DNA of 48,686 nucleotides from Pseudomonadota bacterium (GCA_021845595.1 JAJZVV010000018.1:1-48686); one strand, 5' to 3'. Shown: positions 20,507 through 29,419, counted from the first letter of the stretch. Program-made: numbers and translations. The notes: generated by a model from the letters alone, not told the origin.

Positions 20507-21992
20507 GGTCGGCCTCCGGCGCCAGCGGCAGGGTGAACGCGACCGTCATGCCCCGCTGCGGCACCGAGTTGATCTGCAACTGGCCGCCATGGCTCTCGAT
20601 GATCTCGCGGCAGATCGAAAGCCCGAGGCCCATGCCCTGGGGTTTGGTCGAGACGAACGGACGGAACAATTGCGCCGCGATCTCGGGCGCGAGGCCCGGA
20701 CCGGTATCGGCGACTTCGACATGGGCGAGGCGATGCGCCGCATCGAGCCGGGTGGTCAGCGTGATCTCGCGGGTGTCGCGGCCCTGCAGCGCTTCCATCG
20801 CGTTGCGCACGAGATTGAGCACGACCTGGTGGATCTGCACCTTGTCGGCCAGCACCGGCGGCAGGTCGGGGGTGAGGTTGAAGCGCACCTGCACGCCATA
20901 TTCGCGCGAGCCGATCAGCGCCAGCGCGCTGGCGTCCTGCACCATCTTGTTGAGATCCTCGCCCCGGCGCTCGGTCTCGCCGCGGGTGACGAACTCGCGC
21001 ATGTGGCGAATGACGGTCCCGGCGCGGCTGGCCTGCGCCGCCGCCTTCTCGATCGCGTCGGCGACGCGCTGGATCGCGTCCGGACGCCCGCTGTCGAGCA
21101 GTTGCCGCGCCGCCTGCACGTAGTTGGCGATGGCGGTGAGCGGCTGGTTGATCTCGTGCGCCAGCGTCGAGGCCATGCGGCCCATGGTCGTCAGCCGCGA
21201 GGCGTGGAGCAGGGCGGCCTGCAGGTCCTGCAGCCGGGTCTCGGTGCGCTGGACTTCCGTCAGATCGCGCACGAACCCGGTGAACAGCCGCCGCCCGCCG
21301 GGGAACATCTCGCCGACATGCAGTTCGATCGGGAAGGTGGTGCCGTCGGCGCGCTGCCCGACGACGACGCGGCCGATGCCGATGATGCGCCGCTCGCCGG
21401 TGGCGAGATAGCGCGCGAGGAATCCGTCGTGGTCCTTGCGATAGGGTTCGGGCATCAGCACGCTGACATTCTGCCCGACGATCTCGGCCTGGGTGTGGCC
21501 GAACAGCTGCTCGGCGGCGCCGCTGAACGATTCGATGGTGCCGTGCTCGTCGATGACGATGACGGCGTCCGGCACCGTGGCGAGGATCGAGCGCAGCCGC
21601 TCCTCGCGCTCGGTCAGCGCCGCCTCGGCCGGATTGCGGTCGGTGATGTCGCGCAGGATGCCGATGAAATAGGGCTCGCCGTCCTGGCCGAGCTCGCCGA
21701 TGGCGATCTCGATCGGGAACCGCGTGCCGTCGCGCCGGCGCGCCACCACTTCGCGGCTGGTGCCGATGACGTGGCGTTCGCCGGTGTCGAGATAGCGGCG
21801 CATGAACTGCTGGTGCTGCGCGGCGTCGGCCTCGGCCATCAGCAGGCCGATATTGCGCCCGAGCATCTCCTCGGTGGCGTAGCCGAACATCCGCCGCACG
21901 GTGGCGTTGACGAGATGGATCGTGCCGCGGGAATCGGTGACGACGATGCCATCGAACGCCGCGTCCCGCACCGCGCGGTGCATCGCCTCCAC
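20493..21992 (-). CDS. fixL: Oxygen sensor histidine kinase FixL with two PAS domains
   Basis: Using the GTG at 21992, which has AGGAGG eight bases upstream, the product is 499 residues, the usual FixL length. PAS1 (about 10-120) and PAS2 (about 135-245) are followed by the kinase, with phospho-His H279 in [13 protein letters not shown]-box LVRNAMEAL and G-box [11 protein letters not shown]2 matches the heme-PAS of Bradyrhizobium FixL: proximal His H188, R194, I203, I206 and R208 correspond to its H200, R206, I215, I218 and R220. PAS1 also has H60, R66, H74 and R80 at the same spacing. No membrane segment is present, so it is a soluble sensor. The frame is open to 22265 through 15-bp repeats coding GQWAF units; an ATG at 22124 is possible but has no ribosome site. 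Confidence 0.92.
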   Translation of the reverse strand: MEAMHRAVRDAAFDGIVVTDSRGTIHLVNATVRRMFGYATEEMLGRNIGLLMAEADAAQHQQFMRRYLDTGERHVIGTSREVVARRRDGTRFPIEIAIGELGQDGEPYFIGILRDITDRNPAEAALTEREERLRSILATVPDAVIVIDEHGTIESFSGAAEQLFGHTQAEIVGQNVSVLMPEPYRKDHDGFLARYLATGERRIIGIGRVVVGQRADGTTFPIELHVGEMFPGGRRLFTGFVRDLTEVQRTETRLQDLQAALLHASRLTTMGRMASTLAHEINQPLTAIANYVQAARQLLDSGRPDAIQRVADAIEKAAAQASRAGTVIRHMREFVTRGETERRGEDLNKMVQDASALALIGSREYGVQVRFNLTPDLPPVLADKVQIHQVVLNLVRNAMEALQGRDTREITLTTRLDAAHRLAHVEVADTGPGLAPEIAAQLFRPFVSTKPQGMGLGLSICREIIESHGGQLQINSVPQRGMTVAFTLPLAPEADHDLE

Positions 21993-22020
21993 GCCGTCCC
22001 CCTCCTGCCCGGGCACCCAC

Positions 22021-22110
22021 TGGCCAAACGCCCACTGGCCAAACGCCCACTGGCCAAGCGCCCGCTGGCCAAACGCCCATTGGCCAAACGCCCACTGGCC
22101 AAACGCCCAT
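22021..22110. repeat. 15-bp tandem repeat, six units, upstream of fixL
   Basis: Six units of the form TGGCCAAACGCCCAC lie head to tail at 22021, 22036, 22051, 22066, 22081 and 22096, with partial units on both sides. Unit 3 differs at two positions (AAG, CGC) and units 4 and 6 end in T. Each contains the palindrome TGGCCA. With the fixL start at 21992 they are in the leader; if translation begins at 22124 they encode GQWAF repeats. Confidence 0.9.
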
Positions 22111-22202
22111 TGGCCGAGCACCATTGCACGCAACTCAGATGTAACAACTTCCAGGTTGAGGGCAAGGGGCGCCCGCTCTAGGAACGAGGCGCTCCAGGTT
22201 GG

Positions 22203-22216
22203 TTGATCTGCGTCAA
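22203..22216. promoter_or_regulatory. FNR/FixK box upstream of phaC
   Basis: TTGATCTGCGTCAA matches the TTGAT-N4-ATCAA anaerobox with one change in the right arm. It lies 109 bases before the phaC start, between the divergent fixL and phaC genes, and could serve either. The fixK gene three kilobases away encodes the expected binding protein. Confidence 0.7.
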
Positions 22217-22260
22217 GGCCCGTCCGCCGGGCCGCGCGCAAGGGGTGGCGGCGCCGGAAA

Positions 22261-22313
22261 GCCACGCCAGTGCCAAAGCTGCCACGCCAGTGCCAGCACT
22301 GCTACGCCAGTTG
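22261..22313. repeat. 20-bp direct repeats in the phaC leader
   Basis: GCCACGCCAGTGCCA begins two 20-base units at 22261 and 22281, and a shortened third (GCTACGCCAGT) begins at 22301, ending at the phaC ribosome site. They lie between the FNR/FixK box and the gene. Confidence 0.7.
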
Positions 22314-22325
22314 AGGAGTTCCGCC

Positions 22326-24083
22326 ATGGACGACGTGACCACGCGCGCCATCGCCCCGCTCCACCTGCCCGCGGGCCGGTGGCCGGAGGCGGAAGGCTGG
22401 CACGCGCTGGACCAGGCGCTGCACGCGCTGCAGGGCCGCTTCACCCTCGGCCTCTCCCCGGCGACGCTGTGGCTCGCCCATCTGGACTGGGCCGTCCACC
22501 TCGCCAACAGCCCGTTCCACCGCATCGAGCTGGCCGAGCAGGCGCTGGCGCAGGCCACCCGCGCCACCCAGGCCGCCGGCGGGGCGCAGGTGATCGCCCC
22601 GCTGCCGGGGGATCACCGCTTCGCCGACCCGGCCTGGCAGGCCGCGCCCTTCGCCTTCCTCCACCAGCTCTTCCTGCTCGCCGAGGAATGGTGGGCCGCC
22701 GCCGCCGCCGCGCCGGAAGGCATGTCCGCGCGCAACGCCCGCATCGTGCCGTTCGCCACCCGGCAGTGGGTGGATATGTTCTCTCCCTCCAACGTCCCCT
22801 GGCTCAACCCGGAGGTGATCAACGCCACGCTGCACAGCGGCGGCGCCAATCTGCTCGCCGGCGCGTCGCATTTTCTCAGCGACCTGCAGGAGCATCTGTC
22901 GGGCCAGCCGCTGGCCGGGCCCGGCGGCTTCGCGGTCGGGGAGACACTCGCCGTCACCCCGGGCAAGGTCGTGCTGCGCACGCGCCTGATCGAGCTGATC
23001 CAGTACACGCCGACGACGGCAACGGTGCGGCCGGAGCCGCTGCTGATCGTCCCCGCCTGGATCATGAAATACTACATTCTCGATCTGTCGCCGCATAATT
23101 CGCTGATCCGCTATCTGGTCGGGCAGGGCTACACCGTGTTCGCGATCTCCTGGCGCAACCCCGGCGCCGAGCTGCGCGATGCGACGATGGAGGATTACCG
23201 CACCGAGGGGGTGATGGCGGCGCTCGACGCCGTCGGCACCATCACCGGCGCGGCGCGCATCCATGCCGCCGGCTACTGTCTCGGCGGCACGCTGCTCGCC
23301 ATCGCCGCGGCGGCGATGGCGCGCGACGGTGACGCGCGCCTCGCCAGCCTGACCCTGCTCGCGGCGCAGACCGAATTCTCCGAAGCCGGCGAGCTGCAAT
23401 TGTTCATCGGCAAGGATCAGCTCGCCTTCCTCTCGGACATGATGCGCGGGCAGGGCTATCTCGACAGCCGCCAGATGTCCGGCGCGTTCCAGCTGCTGCG
23501 CTCCAACGACCTGATCTGGTCACGCTCGATCCGCAGCTATCTGCTCGGCGAGCGCGAGATGCCCAACGACCTGATGACCTGGAACGCCGACGGCACGCGC
23601 ATGCCGGCAGCGATGCACAGCGAATATCTCACCCGGCTCTACCACGACGACGACCTCGCCGAGGGCCGCTTCCCCGCCGGCGGGCGCCCGGTCTCGCTCG
23701 GCGACGTCCACCGCATCCCCGCCTTCGTCGTCGGCACCGAGACCGACCACGTCGCGCCGTGGCGCTCGGTGCACAAAATCCATCTGCTCGAGGATGGCGA
23801 GATCACCTTCGTGCTGACCTCGGGCGGGCACAATGCTGGCATCGTCAGCGAGCCGGGCCACCCCAACCGGCATTTCCGCCGCCTCCTGCGCCCCGCCGAA
23901 GGCCGCTATGTCGGGCCGGACGAGTGGCTGGAGCGGGCGGAGCGGCACGAGGGCTCGTGGTGGCCGGCCTGGGTCGAATGGCTGGACGCCCGCTCCGGCC
24001 CGCCGGCGCCGCCGCCGCCGATGGGCCATGCGCGCTACCGGCCGATCATGGATGCGCCCGGCGCCTACGTCCGCGAGCACTGA
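22326..24083 (+). CDS. phaC: Poly(3-hydroxyalkanoate) synthase, class I type
   Basis: Polymerises hydroxyacyl-CoA into storage polyester. The 585 residues show the PhaC lipase-like box AGYCLGGTLL with catalytic C318, D474 in TETDHVAPW and H502 in SGGHNAGIV, matching the Cys-Asp-His triad and spacing of Cupriavidus PhaC. N-terminal motifs include NPEVINATLHSGGANLLAGASHFLSDL. Ends with WLDARSG...PGAYVREH, typical of class I. The ATG has GAGGAG seven bases upstream. It begins a plus-strand operon with maoC-pta and ackA, preceded by a FNR/FixK box, implying induction at low oxygen. Confidence 0.93.
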   Translation: MDDVTTRAIAPLHLPAGRWPEAEGWHALDQALHALQGRFTLGLSPATLWLAHLDWAVHLANSPFHRIELAEQALAQATRATQAAGGAQVIAPLPGDHRFADPAWQAAPFAFLHQLFLLAEEWWAAAAAAPEGMSARNARIVPFATRQWVDMFSPSNVPWLNPEVINATLHSGGANLLAGASHFLSDLQEHLSGQPLAGPGGFAVGETLAVTPGKVVLRTRLIELIQYTPTTATVRPEPLLIVPAWIMKYYILDLSPHNSLIRYLVGQGYTVFAISWRNPGAELRDATMEDYRTEGVMAALDAVGTITGAARIHAAGYCLGGTLLAIAAAAMARDGDARLASLTLLAAQTEFSEAGELQLFIGKDQLAFLSDMMRGQGYLDSRQMSGAFQLLRSNDLIWSRSIRSYLLGEREMPNDLMTWNADGTRMPAAMHSEYLTRLYHDDDLAEGRFPAGGRPVSLGDVHRIPAFVVGTETDHVAPWRSVHKIHLLEDGEITFVLTSGGHNAGIVSEPGHPNRHFRRLLRPAEGRYVGPDEWLERAERHEGSWWPAWVEWLDARSGPPAPPPPMGHARYRPIMDAPGAYVREH

Positions 24084-24084
24084 G

Positions 24085-25524
24085 ATGGCGATCGACCAGC
24101 GCGACGCGGGTGCGTTTCTCGAAAACCGCACCTTCGACGAACTCGCCATCGGCGACAGCGCCGCCATCGTGCGCACGGTGACGCGCGAGGACATCCAGCT
24201 GTTCGCCGTCGTCTCCGGCGACGTCAATCCGGCGCATCTCGATCCCGCCTACGCCAGCACCGACATTTTCCACCACATCGTCGCCCACGGCATGCTCGGT
24301 GCGGCGCAGATTTCGAGCGTGCTCGGCACCCGCCTGCCCGGTCCGGGCACGGTCTATCTCGGCCAGAGCCTGCGGTTCCTGCATCCGGTCTCGATCGGCG
24401 ACACCATCACCGCCACCGTGACGGTGCGCGAGAAGCGCCCCGAGCACTCGGTGGTCCTGCTCGATTGCCGCGTCGTCAACCAGCGCGGCGAGACGGTGAT
24501 CGAGGGCGGCGCGGAGGTGAAGGCGCCGACCGAAAAACTGCGCCTGGCGCGGGTGGCACTGCCGGAGGTGCAGATCAGCCGCCACCAGCGCTATCGCGAA
24601 CTGCTCGACCGCGCCGCCGGCGGCAGCCCGGTGACGACGGCGATCGTGCATCCGTGCGACGAGGCCGCGCTCGGCGCCGCGGTGGAAGCGGCGAAGGCCG
24701 GGCTGATCACGCCGATCCTGGTCGGGCCGGAGGCGCGCATCCGCGCCGTCGCCAAGGAGGCGGCGCTGGACATTTCCGGGTTCCGCCTGGTGCCGGCGCC
24801 GCACAGCCACGCCGCCGCCGCCGCCGCGGTCGAGCTGGTGCGCCAGGGCGAGGCCGCGCTGCTGATGAAGGGCTCGCTGCACACCGACGAACTGATGCAC
24901 GAGGTCGTCGCCGAGGGCAGCGGGCTGCGCACCGAACGGCGCGTCAGCCATGTCTATCTCATGGACGTGCCGCGCTATCCGCGCCCGCTGCTGCTCACCG
25001 ACGCCGCCATCAACATCGCGCCGGATCTCGAGACCAAGCGCGACATCCTGCAGAACGCGATCGACCTCGCGCACGTCATGGGCCTCACCAAGCCCCGCGT
25101 CGCCATTCTCTCGGCGGTGGAGACGGTGACGCCGAAGCTGCGCTCGACGCTGGACGCCGCGGCGCTGTGCAAGATGGCCGACCGCGGCCAGATCCGCGGC
25201 GCCCTGATCGACGGGCCGCTCGCCTTCGACAATGCGGTGAGCCCGGCGGCGGCGAAGGAGAAGGGCATCGTCTCGCCGGTGGCCGGCTATGCCGACATCC
25301 TGCTGGTGCCGGACCTCGAGGCCGGCAACATGCTGGCCAAGCAGCTCACCTTCCTCGCCGGCGCGGACGCCGCCGGGGTGGTGCTCGGGGCGCGGGTGCC
25401 GATCATCCTGACCAGCCGCGCCGATGCCGAGCGCACCCGCATCGCCTCCTGCGCCGTCGCCGTGCTGCTCGCCCGCGCCCGGCTGGCCCTCCCCGGGATG
25501 GGCCGGACGCCGGTGGCCAGCTGA
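24085..25524 (+). CDS. Bifunctional MaoC-like enoyl-CoA hydratase / phosphate acetyl(butyryl)transferase
   Basis: A 479-residue fusion. Residues 1-155 are a MaoC hot-dog hydratase: DIQLFAVVSGDVNPAHLDPAYASTDIFHHIVAHGML contains the catalytic Asp and His of (R)-specific enoyl-CoA hydratases. Residues 165-479 are a Pta/Ptb-type acyltransferase: GGSPVTTAIVHPCDEAALGAAVEAA, ALLMKGSLHTDELM and FLAGADAAGVVLGARVPIILTSRAD. The hydratase can feed (R)-3-hydroxyacyl-CoA to PhaC; the Pta half interconverts acyl-CoA and acyl-phosphate for the kinase encoded next. It begins one base after the phaC stop and ends eight bases before ackA. Confidence 0.92.
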   Translation: MAIDQRDAGAFLENRTFDELAIGDSAAIVRTVTREDIQLFAVVSGDVNPAHLDPAYASTDIFHHIVAHGMLGAAQISSVLGTRLPGPGTVYLGQSLRFLHPVSIGDTITATVTVREKRPEHSVVLLDCRVVNQRGETVIEGGAEVKAPTEKLRLARVALPEVQISRHQRYRELLDRAAGGSPVTTAIVHPCDEAALGAAVEAAKAGLITPILVGPEARIRAVAKEAALDISGFRLVPAPHSHAAAAAAVELVRQGEAALLMKGSLHTDELMHEVVAEGSGLRTERRVSHVYLMDVPRYPRPLLLTDAAINIAPDLETKRDILQNAIDLAHVMGLTKPRVAILSAVETVTPKLRSTLDAAALCKMADRGQIRGALIDGPLAFDNAVSPAAAKEKGIVSPVAGYADILLVPDLEAGNMLAKQLTFLAGADAAGVVLGARVPIILTSRADAERTRIASCAVAVLLARARLALPGMGRTPVAS

Positions 25525-25532
25525 GGCCGGCG

Positions 25533-26726
25533 ATGCGGACGCTGCTGACCATCAACGCCGGCTCCTCGTCGATCAAATTCTCGCTGCACGCCATCGGCGG
25601 GCCGGGCGCGCTGGCGCCGGTGCTGGCCGGGGCGATCGAGGCCATCGGCACCGCGCCGCATCTGGCGATGCGCGACGCGGCGGGGGCGGTGCTGGCGGAG
25701 CGGCGCTGGCAGGCCGGCGCGGCGCGCACGCACGAGGATCTCCTCGGCGGGCTGCTCGACCTGCTCGCCCATCAGCACGGCGCCGAGGCTCTGGTCGCGG
25801 TCGGCCATCGCGTCGTCCATGGCGGGGCGGCGTTCGCCGCGCCGGAGCGGGTGAGCCCGGCGCTGCTCGAGGCGCTGGCCGCGCTGGCGCCGCTGGCGCC
25901 GCTGCACCAGCCGCACAATCTGGCGCCGATCCGCGCGCTCGCGGCGATGCGCCCGGACCTGCCGCAGGTCGCCTGCTTCGACACCGGCTTCCACCGCACC
26001 ATGCCGGCGCTGGCCACCCGCTTCGCCCTGCCGGCCGACATCACCGAGGCGGGGGTGCGGCGCTACGGGTTCCACGGCCTGTCCTATGAATGGATCGCCC
26101 GCCGCCTGCGCGTGCTGGCCCCGGAGCTGGCGGCCGGGCGGGTGATCGTCGCCCATCTCGGCAACGGCGCCAGCCTCTGCGCCATGCGCGCGGGGCGGAG
26201 CGTCGAGACCAGCATGGGCTTCACCGCGCTCGACGGGCTGGTGATGGGCACACGCTGCGGCAGCCTGGATCCCGGCGTGGTGCTGTATCTCGCCCAGCAG
26301 CGCGGCATGAGTCCGGCGGCGATCGAGGACCTGCTGTATCACCGTTCCGGCCTGCTCGGCGTCTCCGGCCTGGCCAGCGACATGCGCACGTTGCTGGCCA
26401 GCGACGCCCCGGCGGCGCGCGAGGCGGTGGCGCTGTTCGCCTACCGCGCCGCCCGCGAGGCCGCCGCGCTCGCCGGCGCCCTCGGCGGGCTGGACGGGTT
26501 TGTCTTCACCGCCGGCATCGGCGAGCACGCCGCCCCGGTGCGCGCGCTGATCGCCGAGCGGCTCGGCTGGCTCGGCGTGACCCTCGATCCGGCCGCCAAC
26601 GCGGCCGGGCAGGGGCGGATCAGCGCCCCGGGAAGCGCGGTGCAGGTCTGGGTGGTGCCGACCGACGAGGAGGCGATGATCGCCCATCACACGCTGATGG
26701 TGATCACGCCGGGCGGCGGGGCTTGA
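25533..26726 (+). CDS. ackA: Acetate/propionate kinase
   Basis: Converts acetyl phosphate and ADP to acetate and ATP. The 397 residues carry the family signatures LTINAGSSSIKFSL at the N-terminus, CFDTGFHRTMP near 150, YGFHGLSYEWI near 180, HLGNGASLCAM near 210 and FTAGIGEHA near 325. With the preceding Pta domain it forms a route from acyl-CoA to ATP, useful when respiration is limited. Its stop codon lies inside a FNR/FixK box that probably controls the next gene. Confidence 0.95.
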   Translation: MRTLLTINAGSSSIKFSLHAIGGPGALAPVLAGAIEAIGTAPHLAMRDAAGAVLAERRWQAGAARTHEDLLGGLLDLLAHQHGAEALVAVGHRVVHGGAAFAAPERVSPALLEALAALAPLAPLHQPHNLAPIRALAAMRPDLPQVACFDTGFHRTMPALATRFALPADITEAGVRRYGFHGLSYEWIARRLRVLAPELAAGRVIVAHLGNGASLCAMRAGRSVETSMGFTALDGLVMGTRCGSLDPGVVLYLAQQRGMSPAAIEDLLYHRSGLLGVSGLASDMRTLLASDAPAAREAVALFAYRAAREAAALAGALGGLDGFVFTAGIGEHAAPVRALIAERLGWLGVTLDPAANAAGQGRISAPGSAVQVWVVPTDEEAMIAHHTLMVITPGGGA

Positions 26727-26736
26727 TCCATGTCAA
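26723..26736. promoter_or_regulatory. FNR/FixK box upstream of the phasin-like gene
   Basis: TTGATCCATGTCAA has the same arms as the box upstream of phaC (TTGAT and GTCAA). It overlaps the ackA stop and lies 136 bases before the next start codon. Confidence 0.7.
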
Positions 26737-26872
26737 GGCATTTTCATCCCCGCCGCTGTTGCGTTGCGGTATGAAGGCGCCGCGGTGAGGCACGCGATGG
26801 CATGCCCACTCCGGGCATGGGCCATCCGGACCGCCACGGCACCCAGACCATGGCAAACCCAGGAGACGGACG

Positions 26873-27358
26873 ATGCGCGACAGCAAATCCCCGACGCTAG
26901 ACCCGTTCCGCTTGGATACGCTCTTCGCCCCCGCGCAGGACCGGCTGGCCTGCTGCGGCAAGGCCACCGAACGGTTGTTCCAGGGCTTCATGAGCATGGC
27001 CCTGCAGCAGGCCGAACTCGGCCGCAGCCTGATGGAGGACGGGCTGACGGAAATGCGCCTGCTGACCGCCCCGCGCCGGCCCGAGGAATATATGGAGGCG
27101 GAGCTCGATATCATGCGCAAGCGCATGGAGCGCATGGTCGCGGGCATGCGCCGGATCAATGACGAGATGCGGACCTCCTATTTCGAGGCGTCGGAACTGG
27201 CGCTCGCCGGCCTGCAGGCCGAGGCGCCCGGCCAACCGGCGAAACCCGCCCACAAGGACGTGGCGGCCAAGGAGCCGGCGGCGAAGCCCGCCGCCGTGAG
27301 CGGGCCGGCCACGGCCGCCGCCGCGCCGGCGCCGATCGCCGCCAAGCCGGCCGCCTGA
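26873..27358 (+). CDS. Phasin-like granule-associated protein
   Basis: A 161-residue protein. Residues 10-120 are amphipathic helix with few breaks (LFQGFMSMALQQAELGRSLMEDGLTEMRLL; DIMRKRMERMVAGMRRINDEMRTSYFEAS), the phasin pattern; the last 40 residues are an Ala/Lys/Pro tail (KEPAAKPAAVSGP, IAAKPAA) like the DNA-binding tails of PhaF-type phasins but shorter. CAGGAG precedes the ATG. Being downstream of phaC-maoC/pta-ackA and having its own FNR/FixK box, it probably coats polymer granules made at low oxygen. A specific phasin subfamily cannot be assigned by eye. Confidence 0.7.
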   Translation: MRDSKSPTLDPFRLDTLFAPAQDRLACCGKATERLFQGFMSMALQQAELGRSLMEDGLTEMRLLTAPRRPEEYMEAELDIMRKRMERMVAGMRRINDEMRTSYFEASELALAGLQAEAPGQPAKPAHKDVAAKEPAAKPAAVSGPATAAAAPAPIAAKPAA

Positions 27359-27371
27359 TCGCGTGGCCGGT

Positions 27372-28157
27372 ATGACCGCGCCGGCGGGGCCCGCACCGGG
27401 CCTCGCCGGCAAGCGCGGGCTGGTGCTCGGCATCGCCAACGAGCACTCGATCGCCGCCGGCTGCGCCCGCCATTTCGCCGCCGCCGGCGCCCGCCTCGCC
27501 GCCACCTTCCTCAACGCCCGCGCCGAGCCGTTCGTGCGCGCCGTCACCGGCCCGCTTGGCGCCGAACTGGTGCTGCCCTGCGACGTTTCGCACCCGGGGG
27601 AGCTGGAGTCGGTCTTCGCCGCCGTCGCCCGGCACTGGGGCGGGCTGGATTTCGTGCTGCACGCCATCGCCTTCGCCCCGCGCGAGGATCTCCACGGACG
27701 GGTGATCGACTGCTCCGCCGCCGGGTTCGCGCAGGCGATGGATATTTCCTGCCACTCGTTCCTGCGCGCGGCGCGCCTGGCCGAGCCGCTGATGGCGGCC
27801 GGCGGCGCGCTGCTGACGGTGAGTTTCTACGGCTCGGCGCGTGTGGTGCCGAACTACAACGTCATGGGCCCGGTGAAGGCGGCGCTGGAGAGCGCGGTGC
27901 GCTACCTCGCCGCCGAGCTGGGGCCGAACCAGATCCGCGTCAACGCCCTCTCGCCCGGGCCGATCCGCACCCGCGCGGCCAGCGGCATCGCCCATTTCGA
28001 CGAGCTGATGGAGCAGACCGCGGCGACGACGCCGGAACATCACCTCGCCGAGATCGACGACGTCGGCGCGCTCGCCGCCTTCCTCGCCGGCGACGGGGCA
28101 CAGCGCATCACCGGCACCGTGATCCCGATCGACGGCGGGGCCCACGTTCTGGCGTGA
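27372..28157 (+). CDS. fabI: Enoyl-[acyl-carrier-protein] reductase FabI-type
   Basis: An NAD(P)H-dependent SDR of about 261 residues that reduces enoyl-ACP in fatty acid synthesis. The FabI cofactor segment GLVLGIANEHSIAAGCARHFAAAGA is near residue 15, HAIAFAPREDLHGRVID near 95, the catalytic Y-x6-K is in YNVMGPVK near 155, and VNALSPGPIRTRAASGI plus GTVIPIDGGAHVLA end the fold. The start is either the ATG at 27372 or a GTG at 27363; neither has a strong ribosome site, and it begins within 15 bases of the phasin stop. Being inside a polymer/acetate cluster it may be a second, specialised FabI. Confidence 0.88.
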   Translation: MTAPAGPAPGLAGKRGLVLGIANEHSIAAGCARHFAAAGARLAATFLNARAEPFVRAVTGPLGAELVLPCDVSHPGELESVFAAVARHWGGLDFVLHAIAFAPREDLHGRVIDCSAAGFAQAMDISCHSFLRAARLAEPLMAAGGALLTVSFYGSARVVPNYNVMGPVKAALESAVRYLAAELGPNQIRVNALSPGPIRTRAASGIAHFDELMEQTAATTPEHHLAEIDDVGALAAFLAGDGAQRITGTVIPIDGGAHVLA

Positions 28158-28264
28158 GTCCGGCCGCGGGCCCGCCCCGGTTGTGGCTCGGGGCGAACCG
28201 GGGCAAGATGCTTTCATCGGTCGCGACACGCGCGCACAGAACCGCGAGGGAGGAACCACCCGAC

Positions 28265-29419
28265 ATGGCCGCCAGGAATCGTCCGTCCATGCGTCTCGGC
28301 GCGCGGAGTGTCGTGCTCGCCGCGCTGCTCGCCGGTCTCGCCGCGGCGCCCGTCCGCGCCGAGGACCTCAAGCTCGGCATGGTCGTGCCGATCACCGGCG
28401 CGGCAGCGGAATCCGGCCGCTTCGCGCAATGGGGCGCGCAGCTCGCCGCCGACGAGGTGAACGCAGCCGGCGGCGTCCTCGGGCGCAAGCTGGTGCTCGC
28501 CATCGAGGACGACCAGACCAGCAACCCCGGCGGCGTCGCGGCGTTCAACCGCCTCGCCTCCGACGCCTCCATCGTCGCCTTTCTCGGCTCGATCCGCTCG
28601 ACCCAGACCCAGGCGATGGACCCGGACGTGCGCCGCGTCGCCAAGCCGGTGTTCTTCGGCGGCACCGATCCCGAGCTGACGCGCGGCGGCGACCCGTGGC
28701 TGTTCCGCTGCCGCCCGAACGATGCCTATTCCGCCAAGGTCATCGCCGCCTTCGGCGTCAACGAGCTGAAGCTGAAGAAATGGGCGGTGGTGTTTTCCAC
28801 CGATGCGTTCGGCTCCAACGGCCACAAGCACCTCGTCGAGGAGCTGAAGGCCGATGGCGCGGAGGTCGTCACCGAGCAGGGCTACGCCAACCAGGCGACC
28901 GACTTCACCCCGGTGGTGCTGGCGATCAAGGGCTCGCCGGCCGACGTCATCGGCAGCTATTTCACCTTCGAGCAGGATCTCGGCATCTTCGCCCGCCAGC
29001 TGCGCCAGCTCGGCGTGCGCACCCCCTGGGTCGGCTCGCCCTCGATCGTGGCGACGACGGCGCTGCGCCTGTCCGGCCCGGCGCTGTTCGGCACCTACGG
29101 CGTCGCTGATTTCAACGCCGATTCCAGCCCCGAGGCGCACGCCTTCGCCGATGCCTACAAGGCCGCGCACAAGATGGCGCCGGACAATTTCTCCTCCTGG
29201 ACCTACGACGCGGTGAAACTCGCCGCGCGTGCCATCAACACCGCCAAATCGACCGACCCGAAAGCGGTGCGCGAGGCGATCCTCGCCGTCCGCGATTACA
29301 AGGGCGTCGAGGGCACCTACGATTTCGACGCCAACGGCGACGGGCTGCACGGCTACAACATCGTCAAGAACGATGGCGGCAAGGTGGTGTTCATCAAGCA
29401 CATCGAGTTCGCGCCCTGA
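28265..29419 (+). CDS. Branched-chain amino acid-type ABC transporter substrate-binding protein
   Basis: A 384-residue periplasmic protein with a Sec signal peptide (SVVLAALLAGLAAAPVRA, cleavage before EDLKLGMVVPITG). The Leu/Ile/Val-binding fold is shown by GRFAQWGAQLAADEVNAAGGVLGRKLVLAIEDDQ and GSIRSTQTQAMDPDVRRVAKPVFFGG. GGGAGGA lies ten bases before the ATG at 28265. It is followed by livH, a livM-livG fusion and livF, making a complete importer. This superfamily also carries amides, aromatic acids and other small molecules, so the substrate is unknown. Confidence 0.9.
   Translation: MAARNRPSMRLGARSVVLAALLAGLAAAPVRAEDLKLGMVVPITGAAAESGRFAQWGAQLAADEVNAAGGVLGRKLVLAIEDDQTSNPGGVAAFNRLASDASIVAFLGSIRSTQTQAMDPDVRRVAKPVFFGGTDPELTRGGDPWLFRCRPNDAYSAKVIAAFGVNELKLKKWAVVFSTDAFGSNGHKHLVEELKADGAEVVTEQGYANQATDFTPVVLAIKGSPADVIGSYFTFEQDLGIFARQLRQLGVRTPWVGSPSIVATTALRLSGPALFGTYGVADFNADSSPEAHAFADAYKAAHKMAPDNFSSWTYDAVKLAARAINTAKSTDPKAVREAILAVRDYKGVEGTYDFDANGDGLHGYNIVKNDGGKVVFIKHIEFAP

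Noticed and set aside
22021-22110. CRISPR-like array
   Set aside because: The 15-bp units are contiguous with no spacers, so this is a simple tandem repeat.
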